Shown here one piece after another: positions 1 through 12,196 of a DNA stretch of 64,000 nt (position 1 is the first letter of the stretch; each line of letters opens with the position of its first letter). Both the position numbers and the translations under genes were made by a program. The notes beneath the pieces were generated by a model that saw only the letters and a program-made list of their open reading frames with translations, had not been told where the DNA came from and made no database searches. Source of the stretch: Melampsora larici-populina 98AG31 (taxonomy: Eukaryota > Basidiomycota > Pucciniomycetes > Pucciniales > Melampsoraceae); NCBI RefSeq assembly GCF_000204055.1, contig NW_006768779.1:1489260-1553259 (forward strand), written 5' to 3'.

Positions 1-44
1 AGAAAAAAAAGAAAAAAAAAAAAGAAAAAAGAAAAAAAAAAAAA
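1..44. repeat. A-rich low-complexity tract
   Basis: This is a run of A broken by single G residues. It sits at the window edge just before the hAT transposase remnant. It has no coding value and could be a simple-sequence tract at an element border. Confidence 0.8.
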
Positions 45-59
45 GGCAGACCCCCCCTG

Positions 60-3046
60 CGCAAGGTGACGTCACATTGGCAAGGGAAAGAGAAAGGGAT
101 CCGCACTCTTGTAACGTTTCAAACTCGTCATCATCCCGACCAGCACCGAGTCAAGAAACCAAAAAATACAGTCATTGAGGTAAGTTCAAGCGTTTGGTCA
201 CATCTCTATCTCAATTTCTTTTGCAATGGCTGATCAGCTCTACCTTTTCAGGACTACAATGTGCCCGTTGGTCTAGATGTGAATCAAGATTCAGATGTTG
301 AAGTCGTCGAGACTCCTGGAGTCCGTCGGGCTCGGCTTGGACGGGTATCGAAACTGTTGGAGTTTTATGAAGACCCTATTCACGTGAAAGGGGAGGTACG
401 TCAGATCTTTTTCTTTTTGTTTTCTTTGTTTTCCTTGTTGCTGACAATCTGCATTACTTAGTCTGGTCCCAATCCTCGTAGGTACAAGTGTTGCTACTGC
501 CTGGCATTCTTTGTTCGTGGCAAGCAATCATATTATAACCTATACTCGCATCAAGATGGTGCCATGGATTGACCAGCTTGCCCCAAGCGCCACCTTGCCA
601 TCAAAGACGGTCACGAATTGCCCAGAAGTTATCAACAACAGCAAGACGATATGGTTCAAGTATCTTCCACCAACCCCAAAGCGACCCTTGATTCCTTTCT
701 TTCTCAATCAACTTCCAGTGTTGATCTCCTCAACACTGTGTTAGTGGTATGGATCTTAAGACACGCACTTCCTTTCTCTCGATTCCACGATCCCCCCCTC
801 AGAGCTGCCTTTAAGCTATCCAATCAAGGTGCCAACTTACGAGGTACAACTTGGGCTGCAGAGAAACCCAGGCTATATATCAAGACCTCTCTCAAACAGT
901 TATCAGCAAGCTTCAAGTAAGTCCTTTTGATCATAATGATTTCCTTGTTGAACTGTACCTTGATTGATTGTCCTTCTTTTTGATAGTCTAATAGGGGCAA
1001 ATTTTGCCTGATCTACGATGTGTGGACCACTAAGGGCTGTCGTAAAGCCTTTATAGGTGTTTCTGCTACTTATATCGACGACAACTGGAAGTTCCAGACC
1101 CTTCATCTTACTCTTAAGTTAGTAACCTGGCACCACACTGGCCGACTCCTTGCACAACCAGTCGGACGCTTCTTGATCACACATGGTTTGCATAAAAAGA
1201 TAAGTTGTTTTCCCTAACTAATTTCTGCTCTTCCTCATCTCACTTCCCTCTTCCTTCATGTTTGAATCAGCTAACCTTTGTATTCGCTCTATCACATGTT
1301 GGCTCAGACGACGGATTCGGCTAGCTCAAATGCCACCATGGCCAACGAGTTGTCAAGCATGTTCCTGAAAGCTGAACAGTTGGTCGAGTGGGATGCGTAT
1401 GCTAATCAAATCAAGTGTTACACCCACAAGGTCGGCCTGGTAGTCAAGGCTGGACTCAAGTCTTTGGGTCTGCGCGCTGGTCACGTCAAGCCTACGACCT
1501 CTCCTGGAATTACCTTACCAACGCCAATCATGACTTTGAATGAAAGCGATGAAGATCTCCACTTTGATTCATCTGAAGATGAGCAGCAAGATGATCCTGA
1601 TCACAATCAAGAGCCAATTGATGATAACTTGTCAGATTCGGATTCTGATGATGTTGAAGCTGACTCAGTTTGTGAAGTAGCTTGGGCTGTTTGTAAAGTC
1701 AGTATCTCACATTCACAACTCCTACCTCTCTTTCAATGGCTAATCAAATGTTAAAACCTATAGGCGAAGAAGTTTAATGGCCTGTGTACCAGGAGTTCAG
1801 CAAGACGTCAAGAGTTTATAGCAAAGGCTAAGCAAATGAATTACCGAGGTCGCTCACCTATATCTGGGTGGGGAATGCGATGGAATATCGACGCTGACTA
1901 CCTCCAAAGGTTGAGTGATGCGCGTGATGTGAGTACATATCTTTACCTTTTTCTTCTCATTCTCTCAATCCTCATTGGCTCATGTCTCCTCCTCTTATAT
2001 TATCTTGATCCATAGGTTGTCGATGCTATTTTACTAAGTGACCGAAAAACTTGGTATTACCAAGGTTTGCAGATCAGTGCTGACGAATGGGACTCAATCG
2101 AGACCCTGGTAAAAATACTTCAGGTTGGTCTCTTTGTGAACTTTTGATATCTTTGAAATTCTCACTGACACCATCTCTACAGGTCTTTTTGTATGCTACT
2201 AAACGCATGGAAGGCAACTTGGCCACCGGTTGCATTTTGCTCGCTGAATACTCACGGGTAGTTTTGGAACTTGATCACCTTGTTAATGCCTGCGAAGACT
2301 TAGATTTGAAGGCTATGCTGGAGTTGATGCGCAACAAAATGGAAGGTTATCAATCTGAAGCAGTTGCGTGTGATGCAATCGTGATCTCTACAATTCTCAA
2401 TCCTCGCTTCCGGATTCGCTTTTTTGACCTGAATTACCCTGAAGAGGCTGTTCGAGCCAAAAACATATTTCGACAAACCTTCGAAAAAGCTCTTGAAGAT
2501 TGGCCTGAAGACCCCATCTCTACTTCCGATGAAGTGACCCAATCTCCTTCCATTTCCACCTCACCCACTCCAAACTGTACTCAATTCGATGTTTTTACAA
2601 CTCAAGTCACGGCTCAGTCACCTGCTGATAAACACCAGGAAGAGCATGCTGACTATATCAAGGGGGCTCATCTTATGCTTGCCGGTCAGTCGGAGTTAGA
2701 TTGGTGGAATGTATGTTCATCTTTCCTCGCTCAATCTCTTATATATAATTTTACTGATTTGTTTTATTACTGCATATAGGAGCACGAGAAGGATTTCCCC
2801 GTCCTTGCATCTCTTGCTCGAGATTATCTCGGATTATCCGGTACCTCCTGTCCTTGTGAGAGGACCTTCTTGTCGGCTGCTGATATTGCAGTCCCTGGAC
2901 GGGCTTCTCTAACAGCAAAGGCTATTTCGAGGCTTGTAGGTGTACGCGAATGGTTGAAGTCCAAAATCTCTCTATCAGGTATTTTTGCTGAAGCCGCAGC
3001 TTATCTTCAAGCTTATGAGTCTTCTAGCACCAAGGCTAGAAAGTGA
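60..3046 (+). pseudogene. hAT-family transposase 1, intron-rich, decayed
   Basis: This is a DDE transposase of the hAT superfamily, a nuclear cut-and-paste enzyme. A BED-type zinc finger (YKCCYC, then LYSHQDG) lies near 500-560. The catalytic core includes LIYDVWTT and TTDSASSN (about 1,000-1,340), followed by an acidic stretch (1,540-1,670). The C-terminal dimerisation domain (DFPVLASLARDYLG, CPCERTFLSA) fills exon 2,780-3,046. Introns are visible at 180-251, 396-461, 917-986, about 1,699-1,764 and 2,711-2,779, with others between. No ATG is seen before the first intron, so the 5' end is missing or outside the window. An in-frame TGA lies at 570-572 just after the BED finger. The donor near 1,201 reads ATAAGT instead of GTAAGT. 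The family call is firm; the copy looks inactive. Confidence 0.8.
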
Positions 3047-3685
3047 TTGTGCGCGTCCTTCTACAACTGCAATAAATCAAAATCGTGCGATTGCTTAGGT
3101 TTTTAAAATAAAGTAAACTTTTTCCTTTTAACATTTCTCTTCTTGATAAATTTGTGTGCACGGTCTCTTAGCCTCTTGCTCAAGGCACGCTGAGCTAGAT
3201 TTGTCCATGGATAGAGTAACTTCATAGAGACATGTACACCAAAAGGGAAGTGTAAATGAAATAAAAAACACAAAAAGGATCCCATGGTAATCCGAATGGG
3301 AAGATTAACCGAAATAGAGAAACAGGTTTCGAGGGTAATGGCCAGGTGATATCTCTTTCTCGTCTTCCCATTTTCCTTTACACTCCATCTCATTTATCTC
3401 TCATTTTCCCTTTTACCTTACTCTATCCATTAGTTACAATTATTATTATCGACAAGTACAACTAACTTGTCTATAATCCTTTACTAACAAACAAATTTTT
3501 TTGTTTTATTAAATTTATAACTTATCATATAACAAATTTTATTATAACTTATCGTTTTATTATAACTTATCATATAAACTGATTTTCCCTGAAGTAATCC
3601 TCATCTAATTCAATCACCTAATTACTGACCATCCTATCAACATACATTTATCCGAGTTGACATCCCCCATTACAAGCCAACAAGG
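3047..3685. other. AT-rich spacer with a short tandem repeat
   Basis: No gene is seen here. A 17-bp unit (TTTTATTATAACTTATC) occurs twice in tandem at 3,537-3,571. The stretch probably includes the 5' untranslated part of the downstream retroelement. I looked for, and did not find, copies of the terminal A and B repeats that bound the related element at 11.4-18.3 kb. Confidence 0.5.
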
Positions 3686-6001
3686 ATGACTAAGAGTTCA
3701 ATCACGTCAAAGGCGATTAGGGCGAGCCGTCGAGTCCAAGGTCTGGAAGTTAGCCCCGAAGGAGGTACAGGTACCTTAGGAGAGAACGTGGCGGGACCGT
3801 CAAACTCCGAACCAAACCTCATTTCAACTAACGAACACCAAGAGGAGGATAACGAACACTCCAAGACAGACGACGACGCAAATGAATTAGGAGGCCAGTC
3901 AGAACTCAACGAGAAACGTCAACCAGATCCATTGAAAGAGAAGCGTAGACCGGATCCCCCACAAAGCCATAATTACTCTAATTTCATCGGAAACGTTCCC
4001 ATTCCTTTCCCAGCAGAGACGAACCCACTCTTCAACGCGACAATTAGAGTCCCAAAAGGCAAAGAAAGAGCAGAACGATCCTCTTCCGATATAGACGACT
4101 TAGCAGGTGACTTTGTGGATGACAATTACGACTCAAGAGGAACCTCAGACGATTTAGAAGTTGAAGAATTAGACGATCACCAAGGATCTTCCCCTTCCTT
4201 AGGATCTTCAAACGGAGAGGAAGAACCAAACAGCTCAAGCTCCAGCTCCGATTCCGACAGCGAAGAAAGCGAAGAGGATTTGTCATCAGAGAGCGGGTCA
4301 GAAGACTCAGAAAGAGAAGTAAAGAAAGGTAAGAAAGTTTAAAACCATCAAAGACCTTTCGTAATCTATACTCCACACATCCTCCCTTAGAAATAAAAAG
4401 AACCATTATCTCTACTACACTCCCTTCCTAAAAACCACTCCACATTCCACTTTTTGATCTCGTCCGGCGAAGAACGATTCCCTTATCCATCTATATTACT
4501 CGGTGACGATTAATTCTCCCGAAAGCTCCCAAGAAGGGTAGAGCGCCCCTCTGAATAAGAGGGAAGAGATACATAGAAAGATATCTGCCTTTATGGCGTT
4601 GGTGAAAAATGACCTGACCTAGCCCAAAGTAGCAGAAGTGGCAGAAAATGCATTGCATAGTCAAAATAAGATGAAAGAGCGGTCCATTAACTTGAGAAAA
4701 ATGATTCTCTTCCTCTTTGAAAACAGATAAGAAACGGAAACAAACATCAAAGTTAAAGAAGAAACTAGAAGACGCGAAGAATGAAATCAAACGGTTAGGC
4801 AAGATAGCGAACATTAAACCGTCGAATGCGACTAAAAAATCAAAAAGAAGAGCGAAGAAGGAGACTGAGAAAAAGAAACGTAGCAAGAAGAATGGAATAC
4901 AAGTGAACATAGGCGTAATTCCAAAGTCAGACTTGATCCAACTACAGCCGTTTTGGAGGAAACAAATGAAGAAGTTAGAGTCATCCATCCCCTTGACAGT
5001 GTTCGATCAAAGTTTTGCGCTAGCAGACAAGGAAGAATACAAAAGACAACATCATTCGTCATCGTTGAAAACTTCTAAGAACAAAGGTTTGGAGGCACCA
5101 TCCGAGTTCAAAATGACTTACGGAGAGTGGACAGAAAACATCAGCCTGTTCAAGCGTTACTTGATCCAACATAAGCAGAAAGAAGTAGCAGAAAGACTCA
5201 ACTTTCACATCAAAAACGTGAAGCAAGTCAAGTAAGTAAATCTGACTACAATCAATAGGAAAGAAAAAGACTAACAGTAAGACGGTAAAACAGGAGAGCG
5301 ACAGAGTGTTGGATGACAGCCCTGCGTTATGACATACTGTGCAGACGACACATCTTTGTGGTAGGTTAGACAAAGAGCCGATAAAAGATATCAGTACATT
5401 CATGAAGAAATACAAAGACAAAGCCAAAGACAAGTCATTAAACTTTGGAGAGGCGAATGGAGGTGAAACAAACCCTTACGCGAAGGGAGGTAAACTAGAA
5501 TGGAGACACCCCGAGACTGGTTTATCATTGTGAGTAAAGAAGAATTCTTAAGGTTAGAAGAAGAAAGAAACCTAAAAAGATACGCATGGTAGAAACCACA
5601 ATTCGGCAACCGAGAACCAACCGACAGCATCGGGCTCTAGAGATTTCAACAATGACTTTCATAGGAAAAAAAGAGGCCCACGCCCAAACAGAAATTTCTC
5701 ATACGGTGCAAAACCCGGATTCAACCAGTACAACAGAGGACCAAACTTTAACCACAACGTCCCGTTTCATCAGAATCAACTACCGACAATCCACATGGGC
5801 TTCCCTAGTCAAGGACAACCAAACTCAAACCAAGCACCGGTGAACGTCAGCCTTACCTCGGTCCCAAACGTCGCTACAAATAACCCAACACAGCCAAACA
5901 ATTACAACAATTACCAAGGAAGAGGAGAAAGGGGTACCTGGAGAGGTACTAGAGGAGGAGTAGGCAGAGGTGCGGGAAGACAGGTGCAGAATGAGACGTG
6001 A
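3686..6001 (+). pseudogene. DIRS-order element copy 1: gag-like gene, broken
   Basis: This is the structural (gag-like) gene of a tyrosine-recombinase retroelement. The first exon (3,686 to about 4,328) encodes a basic start, then an Asp/Glu/Ser-rich region. A GTAAGA donor and a CAG acceptor near 4,723 suggest an intron, as in the copy at 15.5-18 kb. The second block (about 4,724-5,232) is Lys-rich and leads into a conserved core (MTYGEWTENISLFKRYL). After a second likely intron (5,233-5,292) comes WMTALRY, matching WMVALRY in the other copy, then a frameshift near 5,355 and NPYAKGGK. The tail (about 5,650-6,001) is Asn-rich and ends in Arg-Gly repeats, a likely nucleic-acid-binding end. Several frame changes make an intact product unlikely. 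Confidence 0.65.
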
Positions 6002-6207
6002 GTGTTAAATCAAGAGCATGTTCCAGAGTTCAATTACCACCACGCTCGTTAAGCTATGCCAAATTATTTCACTACATAAAATTTTATTTCAAAGTCACTC
6101 CTTATTCAAATTATTTTCATAATTCCATTGTAACGCTTTAAGCTTTAGAAATTTTGAGACACTCCTTTAATTATCTTGTACCCATGAAAAACTTGAAATG
6201 AATTCTT

Positions 6208-7989
6208 ATGTCAAATCTGCTTCGTAATAGGAATTACACAGATAATGAAAGAATTGAAATAAAAGGAAAAGAGACTGGAAAGTCAAAAGAACGAGCAGGA
6301 GAGAAACTAACTTGGCCAACTAAAGCAAAATGTAGCATGGTGATAGAGAAATGGGAAGAAGAGCTAAAGAAATATAGCTTACTACCATTTTATGATTTCG
6401 TACTAGACGGATTCCGAAATGGTTTCGACCAAGGAATTCCACACCACGCAATAGGAGGAATGAAATATTATTGTCCACCAAACCACAAATCAGCTCAACT
6501 AGTGAGAGACAAGATCAAAAAAAGCATAGAAGAGGAAGTATTAGCAGGTAGGAATCGGATGATAGGTCCTTTCACGAAAGAAGAGGTAGCAAAGCACTTT
6601 AAATTCTTTAGGTCAAGCCCAATGGGAGCCGTAATAAACGGTGATGGATCATTTAGGCCAATAAACGATCTGTCATTCCCAAAAGACGATCCAATGATAC
6701 CTAGCGTAAACTCCTATGTGAACAAGGATGAATTCAAGACAACATGGGATAACTTTTCAAGAGTATATCCTTTCATTGCAAATTCAGAACACGAACTACT
6801 AATAGCATTGTTTGACTGGCTTAAAGCATATAGACAAATTCCGACGAGGCCGGATCAATGGCCATACCTATTAATTATGGATTTTGAAGAGAGGATGTAC
6901 ATAGATTTATTTATTTCCTTTGGAGGAGTAGCAGGATGTGGAAGCTTCGGAGGTCCAGCAGACACATGGAAGGATTTAATTAAAGAAGAATTTAAACTCG
7001 AAGAAGCATTAGGTGGGTAGATGATAATCTGCTCATAAAACAATCAGATTCAACAGTGCACATGGACGAGATAGTCAAATATAGCTCTAGCTTAGGAGTG
7101 AAAACAAATGAAACGAAATTCTCGCATTTCAGTGAACAACAAAAATACATAGGTTTTCTGTGGAATACGAAAAACAAGACCGTGGAACTACCGAAAGGAA
7201 AAATTAGAGCAAAGAACAGAACAATTGGAATCCTTCTTGAAGAAAGTAGATTATACACATAAGGAGTTTCAAAAGATGAATGGCCGACTCAATCACGTAG
7301 CTTACATTGCTCCACACATGAGATGCTACTTGTCAAACAACTATCAATGGCTGGCAGAGTGGATGAACGTAGCAGCCAACAGGAAAATGCCGATAGCAGT
7401 TCGAGAGGACATGAATGTATGGAGAGATGCGTTAAAGGAGATTCCTCGTAGACACCTTCTGAAAACTAGACCAATCAACAATATTGGCTGGGTAGGCAAC
7501 GCCTCGACGACGTTCGGTATAGGCGTGATAATAGGGAAGAACTGGGGTCAGTTCAAACTGAAGACAGGATGGGAAAACCCTCCCAATAGGCCAAGGAGGG
7601 GAATTGCATGGTTGGAAACCGTAGCAGTCCGCCTAGGACTAATCATGGTAAAGAAATTGAAAGATGTAAAAGAAGAGCGATTGCTAGTGCTGACTGACAA
7701 TACGACTACCGAAGGTGTGCTGCGGAAAGAAAGATCAAGGGACTATTGGGTGAACGAAGAGTGGAAGAAAATTTCCGAACTCCTATTCCAATACGACGTT
7801 CAGTTGGAGCAAAGAAGAGTGACTTCAGTGGATAACGCGGCAGACAAGTTATCTCGCGGCATACCCTCGTCAAAGGAGTGGTTCAGGCAGGTGCACATTC
7901 AAGTCCCAGATGACTTAAAGATGTGGTTGGAAGACGTGACGCTCGATCAGGTAGAAGAAAAAGACATAGTAAGTTTTCACAACGGGTAG
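6208..7989 (+). pseudogene. DIRS-order element copy 1: reverse transcriptase-RNase H, two frameshifts
   Basis: This is the pol gene of a DIRS-order retroelement, which copies element RNA into DNA. RT motif A is FDWLKAYRQIP (near 6,820) and motif C is WVDDNLL (near 7,015). RNase H motifs are WVGNAST (near 7,490), WLETVAVRLGL (7,610), LTDNTTTEGV (7,690) and DNAADKLSRG (7,830). The frame is lost just before the WVDD motif (about 7,012) and again near 7,205, so three reading frames are needed to follow the protein. The intact homologue at 13,731-15,467 confirms where the joins belong. No DNA methyltransferase domain is visible, which fits Ngaro- or PAT-like elements better than classic DIRS1. Confidence 0.8.
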
Positions 7990-8587
7990 TAGCAGAAACC
8001 AAAATGATTGCATAGAGACTAATTGAGCCAATTGTCAGACAGGAGTGGGAACTACCCCGATGGGTCATGGGTACTCCCATTGCGACGCTTGATTCACAGC
8101 TCAAGGTGATAGAAGTTTCTCACCAAGAACAAAGAAGAAGTAGGTGCTAGATGTGACTGTTCTGATGTAGACGATCTTGATATTGCAACTTCTCACACCC
8201 AGATTCGTGTTGACCGTAGAGTAAAATACATTTCACCCAGCCTCTCATCAACCCACTTTACTTTGGCCTCTCATCAACCCTCTTTACTTTTTCGTTTTGA
8301 CCGTATAACAAATTTTCACCTGTCCTCTCGTCAACCAATTTAACTTTCTTCTCTTCAACCAGTTAACGTCCCACCACACCTCTGTCAACTCTCCACCCAA
8401 AACTGTTGCGAGACTCCATTTTGGTCGAGTATACACTCTCTACAACGTTTGTTGGCCGAATAAGATATCCATCTAGTAAGTAATAAGGAAAACAGCACGA
8501 GACTGAGTCGAGTAACAGTGACAAACAAAGCAATATCACTGCGGTTTTTAACAGGCACGACCGATACCCAGAACCCACATACCAGTA
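7990..8587. other. spacer between RT and recombinase genes of DIRS copy 1
   Basis: No ORF is supported here. Pyrimidine-rich near-repeats of a CTCTCATCAACC-like phrase occur between 8,235 and 8,400. The equivalent spacer is far shorter in the copy at 18.4 kb, so this stretch may hold an insertion, an intron or 5' untranslated sequence for the recombinase. Confidence 0.4.
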
Positions 8588-9778
8588 TTGATCGCGACAC
8601 GACTACACAGAACCATGAAAGATATCTCCACCTTCTTACGAATTGATGACAGCGTCCCTCTTCGACTGAACACGGCACAATGTCATATGCTGAGAGCAGC
8701 ATGGAACAGATCAACCCTTGAGTTGTATGCTTCCGGAGTCAAGAAGTTCAAACGGTTTACAAATGAGAAGAAGCTGGTGACCTTTCCGGCGACGGTAGAG
8801 GTAGTGGAGAACTTTATAGTGTGGGCGGGGGAGAACAAAGATAGGAAGGCCACAAACAAACCAGTCAGAGTGACCACGATCAGGAAGTACCTTACCGCCT
8901 TACGGACGTGGCATGCCTTTCATGGGTACTATTTTCCCAACATCCAACTCACTCGCCTGAAATCAATAATACAAGCATCGGAAAGACTAGAAGCAAAAAT
9001 TCCCTTCACAAAACTTGAGCAAGAACCGGTGACACCAAAAGCCCTAGTAATCTTGGTGGGGAGCATCGCAGAGCACGAAGCCGACCCTGTTGGGTTGACC
9101 GCACTTGCCCTCACGGCCTATTGGGGGCTAGCACGCCTAGGAGAGATTGTTTGTAAGGAGGAAGCATACAACAAGTACAATCTAACGGCAATCCTTCGAT
9201 GCGACATATCTTTCCACAAGTCGAAAGGGACGAAGATCGCTGTGATAGCGTTACGAGAGGCAAAGACCGCCAAACCGGGTGAAACTCAGCAACTAGTTCT
9301 TTGCAAGACACGTGGAGTCCTATGCCCCGTAGCGGCCCTCCAACAACTGACAGAGTCCTTCCTATGGGAGAAAGATCAGAGGCTGTTTTTAACACACAAA
9401 CCTAATGGCTTATTGGGCATCACTCGGAAGAAAATGTTAGACGTCATGATAAAAGCCTGGGGACAGAAGTCCAAGATGACTGGCCACTCTTTCAGGATCA
9501 GGGGAGCAACACTTCTGACGAGAGCAGGGGTACGCACGGAGAAGATAAAAGCTCTGGGGCGTTGGACATCATCCTGTCACACTCTCTACCAAAGGAATTG
9601 GAACGACCGCGAATGGGAATCGGCCAAACGGGCGCTGGAAATCTCAGAGGATGTTATACCTTGCTTAAAGACTTCGCATGACCTGTCCACGACGACATGG
9701 GTTCATAATCCCCTATTAGACCATCCACCGGCCGAGTGGATCAAGGACAACACTCTCCAACGCGGTAGTAAATCTTAG
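8588..9778 (+). CDS. tyrosine recombinase of DIRS-order element copy 1
   Basis: This is an open 396-residue tyrosine recombinase, the enzyme that integrates the circular DNA intermediate of DIRS-order elements. The N-terminal SAM-like DNA-binding half includes WNRSTLELYASGVKKF and TTIRKYLTALRTWHAF. The catalytic half shows the first Arg in GLARLGEI (about residue 184), a Lys in LREAKTAKPGE, the H-x-x-R box GHSFRIRG (about 300) and the nucleophile Tyr in CHTLYQRNW (about 334), after the conserved GRW. All HRY residues are present and there is no internal stop, unlike the element's decayed gag and RT. The upstream start is uncertain: an ATG at 8,615 (MKDISTF) is also possible. It could still act in trans on related copies. 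Confidence 0.85.
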   Translation: MIATRLHRTMKDISTFLRIDDSVPLRLNTAQCHMLRAAWNRSTLELYASGVKKFKRFTNEKKLVTFPATVEVVENFIVWAGENKDRKATNKPVRVTTIRKYLTALRTWHAFHGYYFPNIQLTRLKSIIQASERLEAKIPFTKLEQEPVTPKALVILVGSIAEHEADPVGLTALALTAYWGLARLGEIVCKEEAYNKYNLTAILRCDISFHKSKGTKIAVIALREAKTAKPGETQQLVLCKTRGVLCPVAALQQLTESFLWEKDQRLFLTHKPNGLLGITRKKMLDVMIKAWGQKSKMTGHSFRIRGATLLTRAGVRTEKIKALGRWTSSCHTLYQRNWNDREWESAKRALEISEDVIPCLKTSHDLSTTTWVHNPLLDHPPAEWIKDNTLQRGSKS

Positions 9779-9780
9779 GT

Positions 9781-10739
9781 CCCGTCGACCTGTCGACTTC
9801 TCCGGCTCTCTCATAACTCAGTAACAACCAGACCTTTTCATAATATCTTCCATTTTCTCATGGGTCGATTTTCAATGTTTTGTTTTTTGTTTGATTTTGC
9901 TACACCAATACATAAGTCCTATCATCTCAGGTACCTTGCATGAAATACATTATCACGACACACCTACTGGCAGCCCAAAGGCACAGACGCGTCTAGTGTC
10001 AGGTATAGGGAAAGCCCGCCAGGCTCAGGCCTGACCCCAGACCAGAGAAAGGGGAGTCGTCCTTCCCCTACAAAACACCCAAGACGCTTACCGTACCACT
10101 CCGAAACGGAGAGTTTAAGCCATCGCAGAAGTCTCCACAAGAGACGCCTTTGAGAGCCTCCTCCAATAACCGAGTCCCGCCTAGAGGAGAGTTCAAGAGT
10201 GATGAGAACTATCCTTGACAGCGGAACTCAACTCCCGCTATAATACTTTCCCTCACCTATGCTTAAGCTAGGCAAGGGAAAGATACAATTAACTCTTTTG
10301 TATAATAACTAGATGTTATAATTTGAAATGGATAGTTCAAAAAAAATCCAAAAATATGTTTTCCTCACTTTTGCTTCAAAAATTGTGTGCGGTCTCTTGG
10401 TTCAAAACTAAATAAAACTCTGAAAAAATCTTTTTTTTACTTTGTTTTTTCTTTACAAATCCCCACTCCACAAGCCTATACATGCCTATTATAACACATG
10501 TGTAATCAAATCGCTTCAAAGCTCAATTTCACTACCTGATCACGCTTTTAAGCGCTTCCTCCCGTGAAAAAAGACCATAACGGTGCGGAGCGGTTTTCTA
10601 ACGCGCTCCGCTTTGAAAACTTGTAGCACCTCAATTACATAGCGAAGCGTTTAGTGTTTTTCTCATAGCGCCATTTCACTACACTCGTGGAAATAGGGAT
10701 TATAGCGGAGTGGAGCGTAGCAAAGGTGGTGTTGCCATA
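9781..10739. other. non-coding stretch with GC-rich hairpin
   Basis: No gene is seen. The part at 9,950-10,250 is fairly GC-rich and the rest AT-rich. A perfect 8-bp inverted repeat (GCGGAGCG and CGCTCCGC) lies at 10,585-10,611. The 3' non-coding end of DIRS copy 1 should be here, but no split repeats could be matched. Confidence 0.4.
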
Positions 10740-11363
10740 AGACAGTAAGGCTCCCAGAAGAGAAGCTTCAAGAACGGATTGACTCCATTAAAGAACTCCT
10801 AGGGGGGGCGAAATGGAGGAAAGACAAGGTAGATAAGTTTGTAGGGAGAATCGGACATATTACTTACATTCTTCCGGATATGAAGTGCTACATGAAAGAA
10901 CTATACACATGGAAAGAGCCATGGCAGAATCCGAGCGCGGAAAGGGCCATCTTGCAAGCAGTGAGAGATGACCTGGAAGAGTGGTCAGATGTCCTCATGT
11001 CTTTCGAGCATATGAGGATTATACCCACATCAGAAGCAGTCAATATTGAGTGGGTAGGGGATGCCTCAACGTCGTATGGAATGGGAGTGAATATAGGTAA
11101 TTACTGGGGCTGCTTCAAGTTCTAGAAGGTTGGGGAGAATTCGATGAGAGAGGTGTGAAGCGGAACATTGCCTGGATTGAAACAGTGGCGGTTCAAATGG
11201 GAATCTTGATGCTAGCGAAAATATCTGAGACAAAAGGCCGGTGTTTCAAAGTTTGGACCAATAACACAACCACCAAAGCGGAGTTGCAAAACTCTAGATC
11301 AAAGGATAGATCAGTGAATAATGAGTGGAAACAGATACAGAAATTACTCACCACACACCAGTT
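10740..11363 (+). pseudogene. DIRS-order element copy 2 (host copy): RT-RNase H, 5' part
   Basis: The preserved part starts in the RT connection (VRLPEEKLQERI-like, then GRIGHITYILPDMKCY) and runs into RNase H: WVGDASTSYGMGV, a stop after CFKF (11,123-11,125), then IAWIETVAVQMG and NNTTTKAEL. The reading frame stops at 11,364, where the nested element begins. The same protein resumes at 18,305. The 5' half of the RT, including the DD motif, is missing; the sequence before about 10,740 is unrelated. The copy is dead. Confidence 0.8.
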
Positions 11364-11627
11364 TCCACTCTCATAGTTTCTAATGAGGTAATATGTATTT
11401 ATTACCAAGTAGTGATCATTGATCACCATCCTTGCCCCTACCTTGCCTCGTGGTGAGGTAAGGGCTAAGTGGGAAAGCGCGCGCAGCAAGCCTCAAACTT
11501 GGTTTACTAAAACCAAATTCTTGGTTTCCAAAAACCAAGTTCTTGGTTTATTTGGAACTACATACTTTCTTATTTGAAAGTACTCTTTTGGTTTTCTCAA
11601 ACCAAAAGGGTTCTAGTTAGCTTGCTT
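11364..11627 (-). repeat. B2 terminal repeat of nested DIRS-order element
   Basis: This 264-bp repeat matches 11,933-12,196 at a constant offset of 569 bp with about four mismatches. It begins TCCACTCTCATAG and ends CTTGCTT. It contains a cluster of alternating TTGGTTT and AAACCAA motifs (about 11,490-11,610) able to form hairpins. It is the outer 3' end of the element. Confidence 0.9.
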
Positions 11628-11690
11628 ACGAGCCCTGATCGTAAGGATGGTATTTTGTTTTTCCTAAACACTGTCGGGTGGGTGGGATGG

Positions 11691-11932
11691 TATTTGAAAA
11701 GTGAGATATTGTGAGATATATCACAAAACTTAAGACGACTAGAACTGTGAGTAGAGCTGTTGCTTATAGCTCTGCAGACGATGCAAAGTTAGATCAGGAG
11801 AAGTTAAAACTTAGTTTATTTCCTTCTCTCTGACTTCGCACCAGTCGTGTGACATGTGGTTTTACATGTCACCTCACCAGTTCACAGTTCGTGGACATCA
11901 GCACCAAACCGTTCCTTATTTGGTGCTCTGTA
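11691..11932 (-). repeat. A2 internal repeat of nested DIRS-order element
   Basis: This 242-bp repeat matches 18,062-18,303 at a constant offset of 6,371 bp, with three mismatches noted; two are CGA versus CAA. A perfect 9-bp inverted repeat (GTGACATGT and ACATGTCAC) lies at 11,849-11,872. It abuts B1 directly. The A2/B1 junction should resemble the joint made when the linear ends circularise. Confidence 0.9.
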
Positions 11933-12196
11933 TCCACTCTCATAGTTTCTAATGAGGTAATATGTATTTATTACCAAGTAGTGATCATTGATCACCATCC
12001 TTGCCCCTACCTTGCCTCGTGGTGAGGTAAGGGCTAAGTCCGAAAGCGCGCGCAGCAAGCCTCAAACTTGGTTTACTAAAACCAAATTCTTGGTTTCCAA
12101 AAACCAAGTTCTTGGTTTATTTGGAACTACATACTTTCTTATTTGAAAGTACTCTTTTGGTTTTCTCGAACCAAAAGGGTTCTAGTTGGCTTGCTT
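11933..12196 (-). repeat. B1 repeat of nested DIRS-order element
   Basis: This is the second copy of the 264-bp B repeat. It lies between the A2 repeat and the 3' end of the recombinase gene. Between it and the recombinase, an imperfect inverted repeat (GTAGAAGGGTTTG at 12,225 and CAAACCCCTTCTAC at 12,297) could form a stem or act in transcript ending. Confidence 0.9.
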
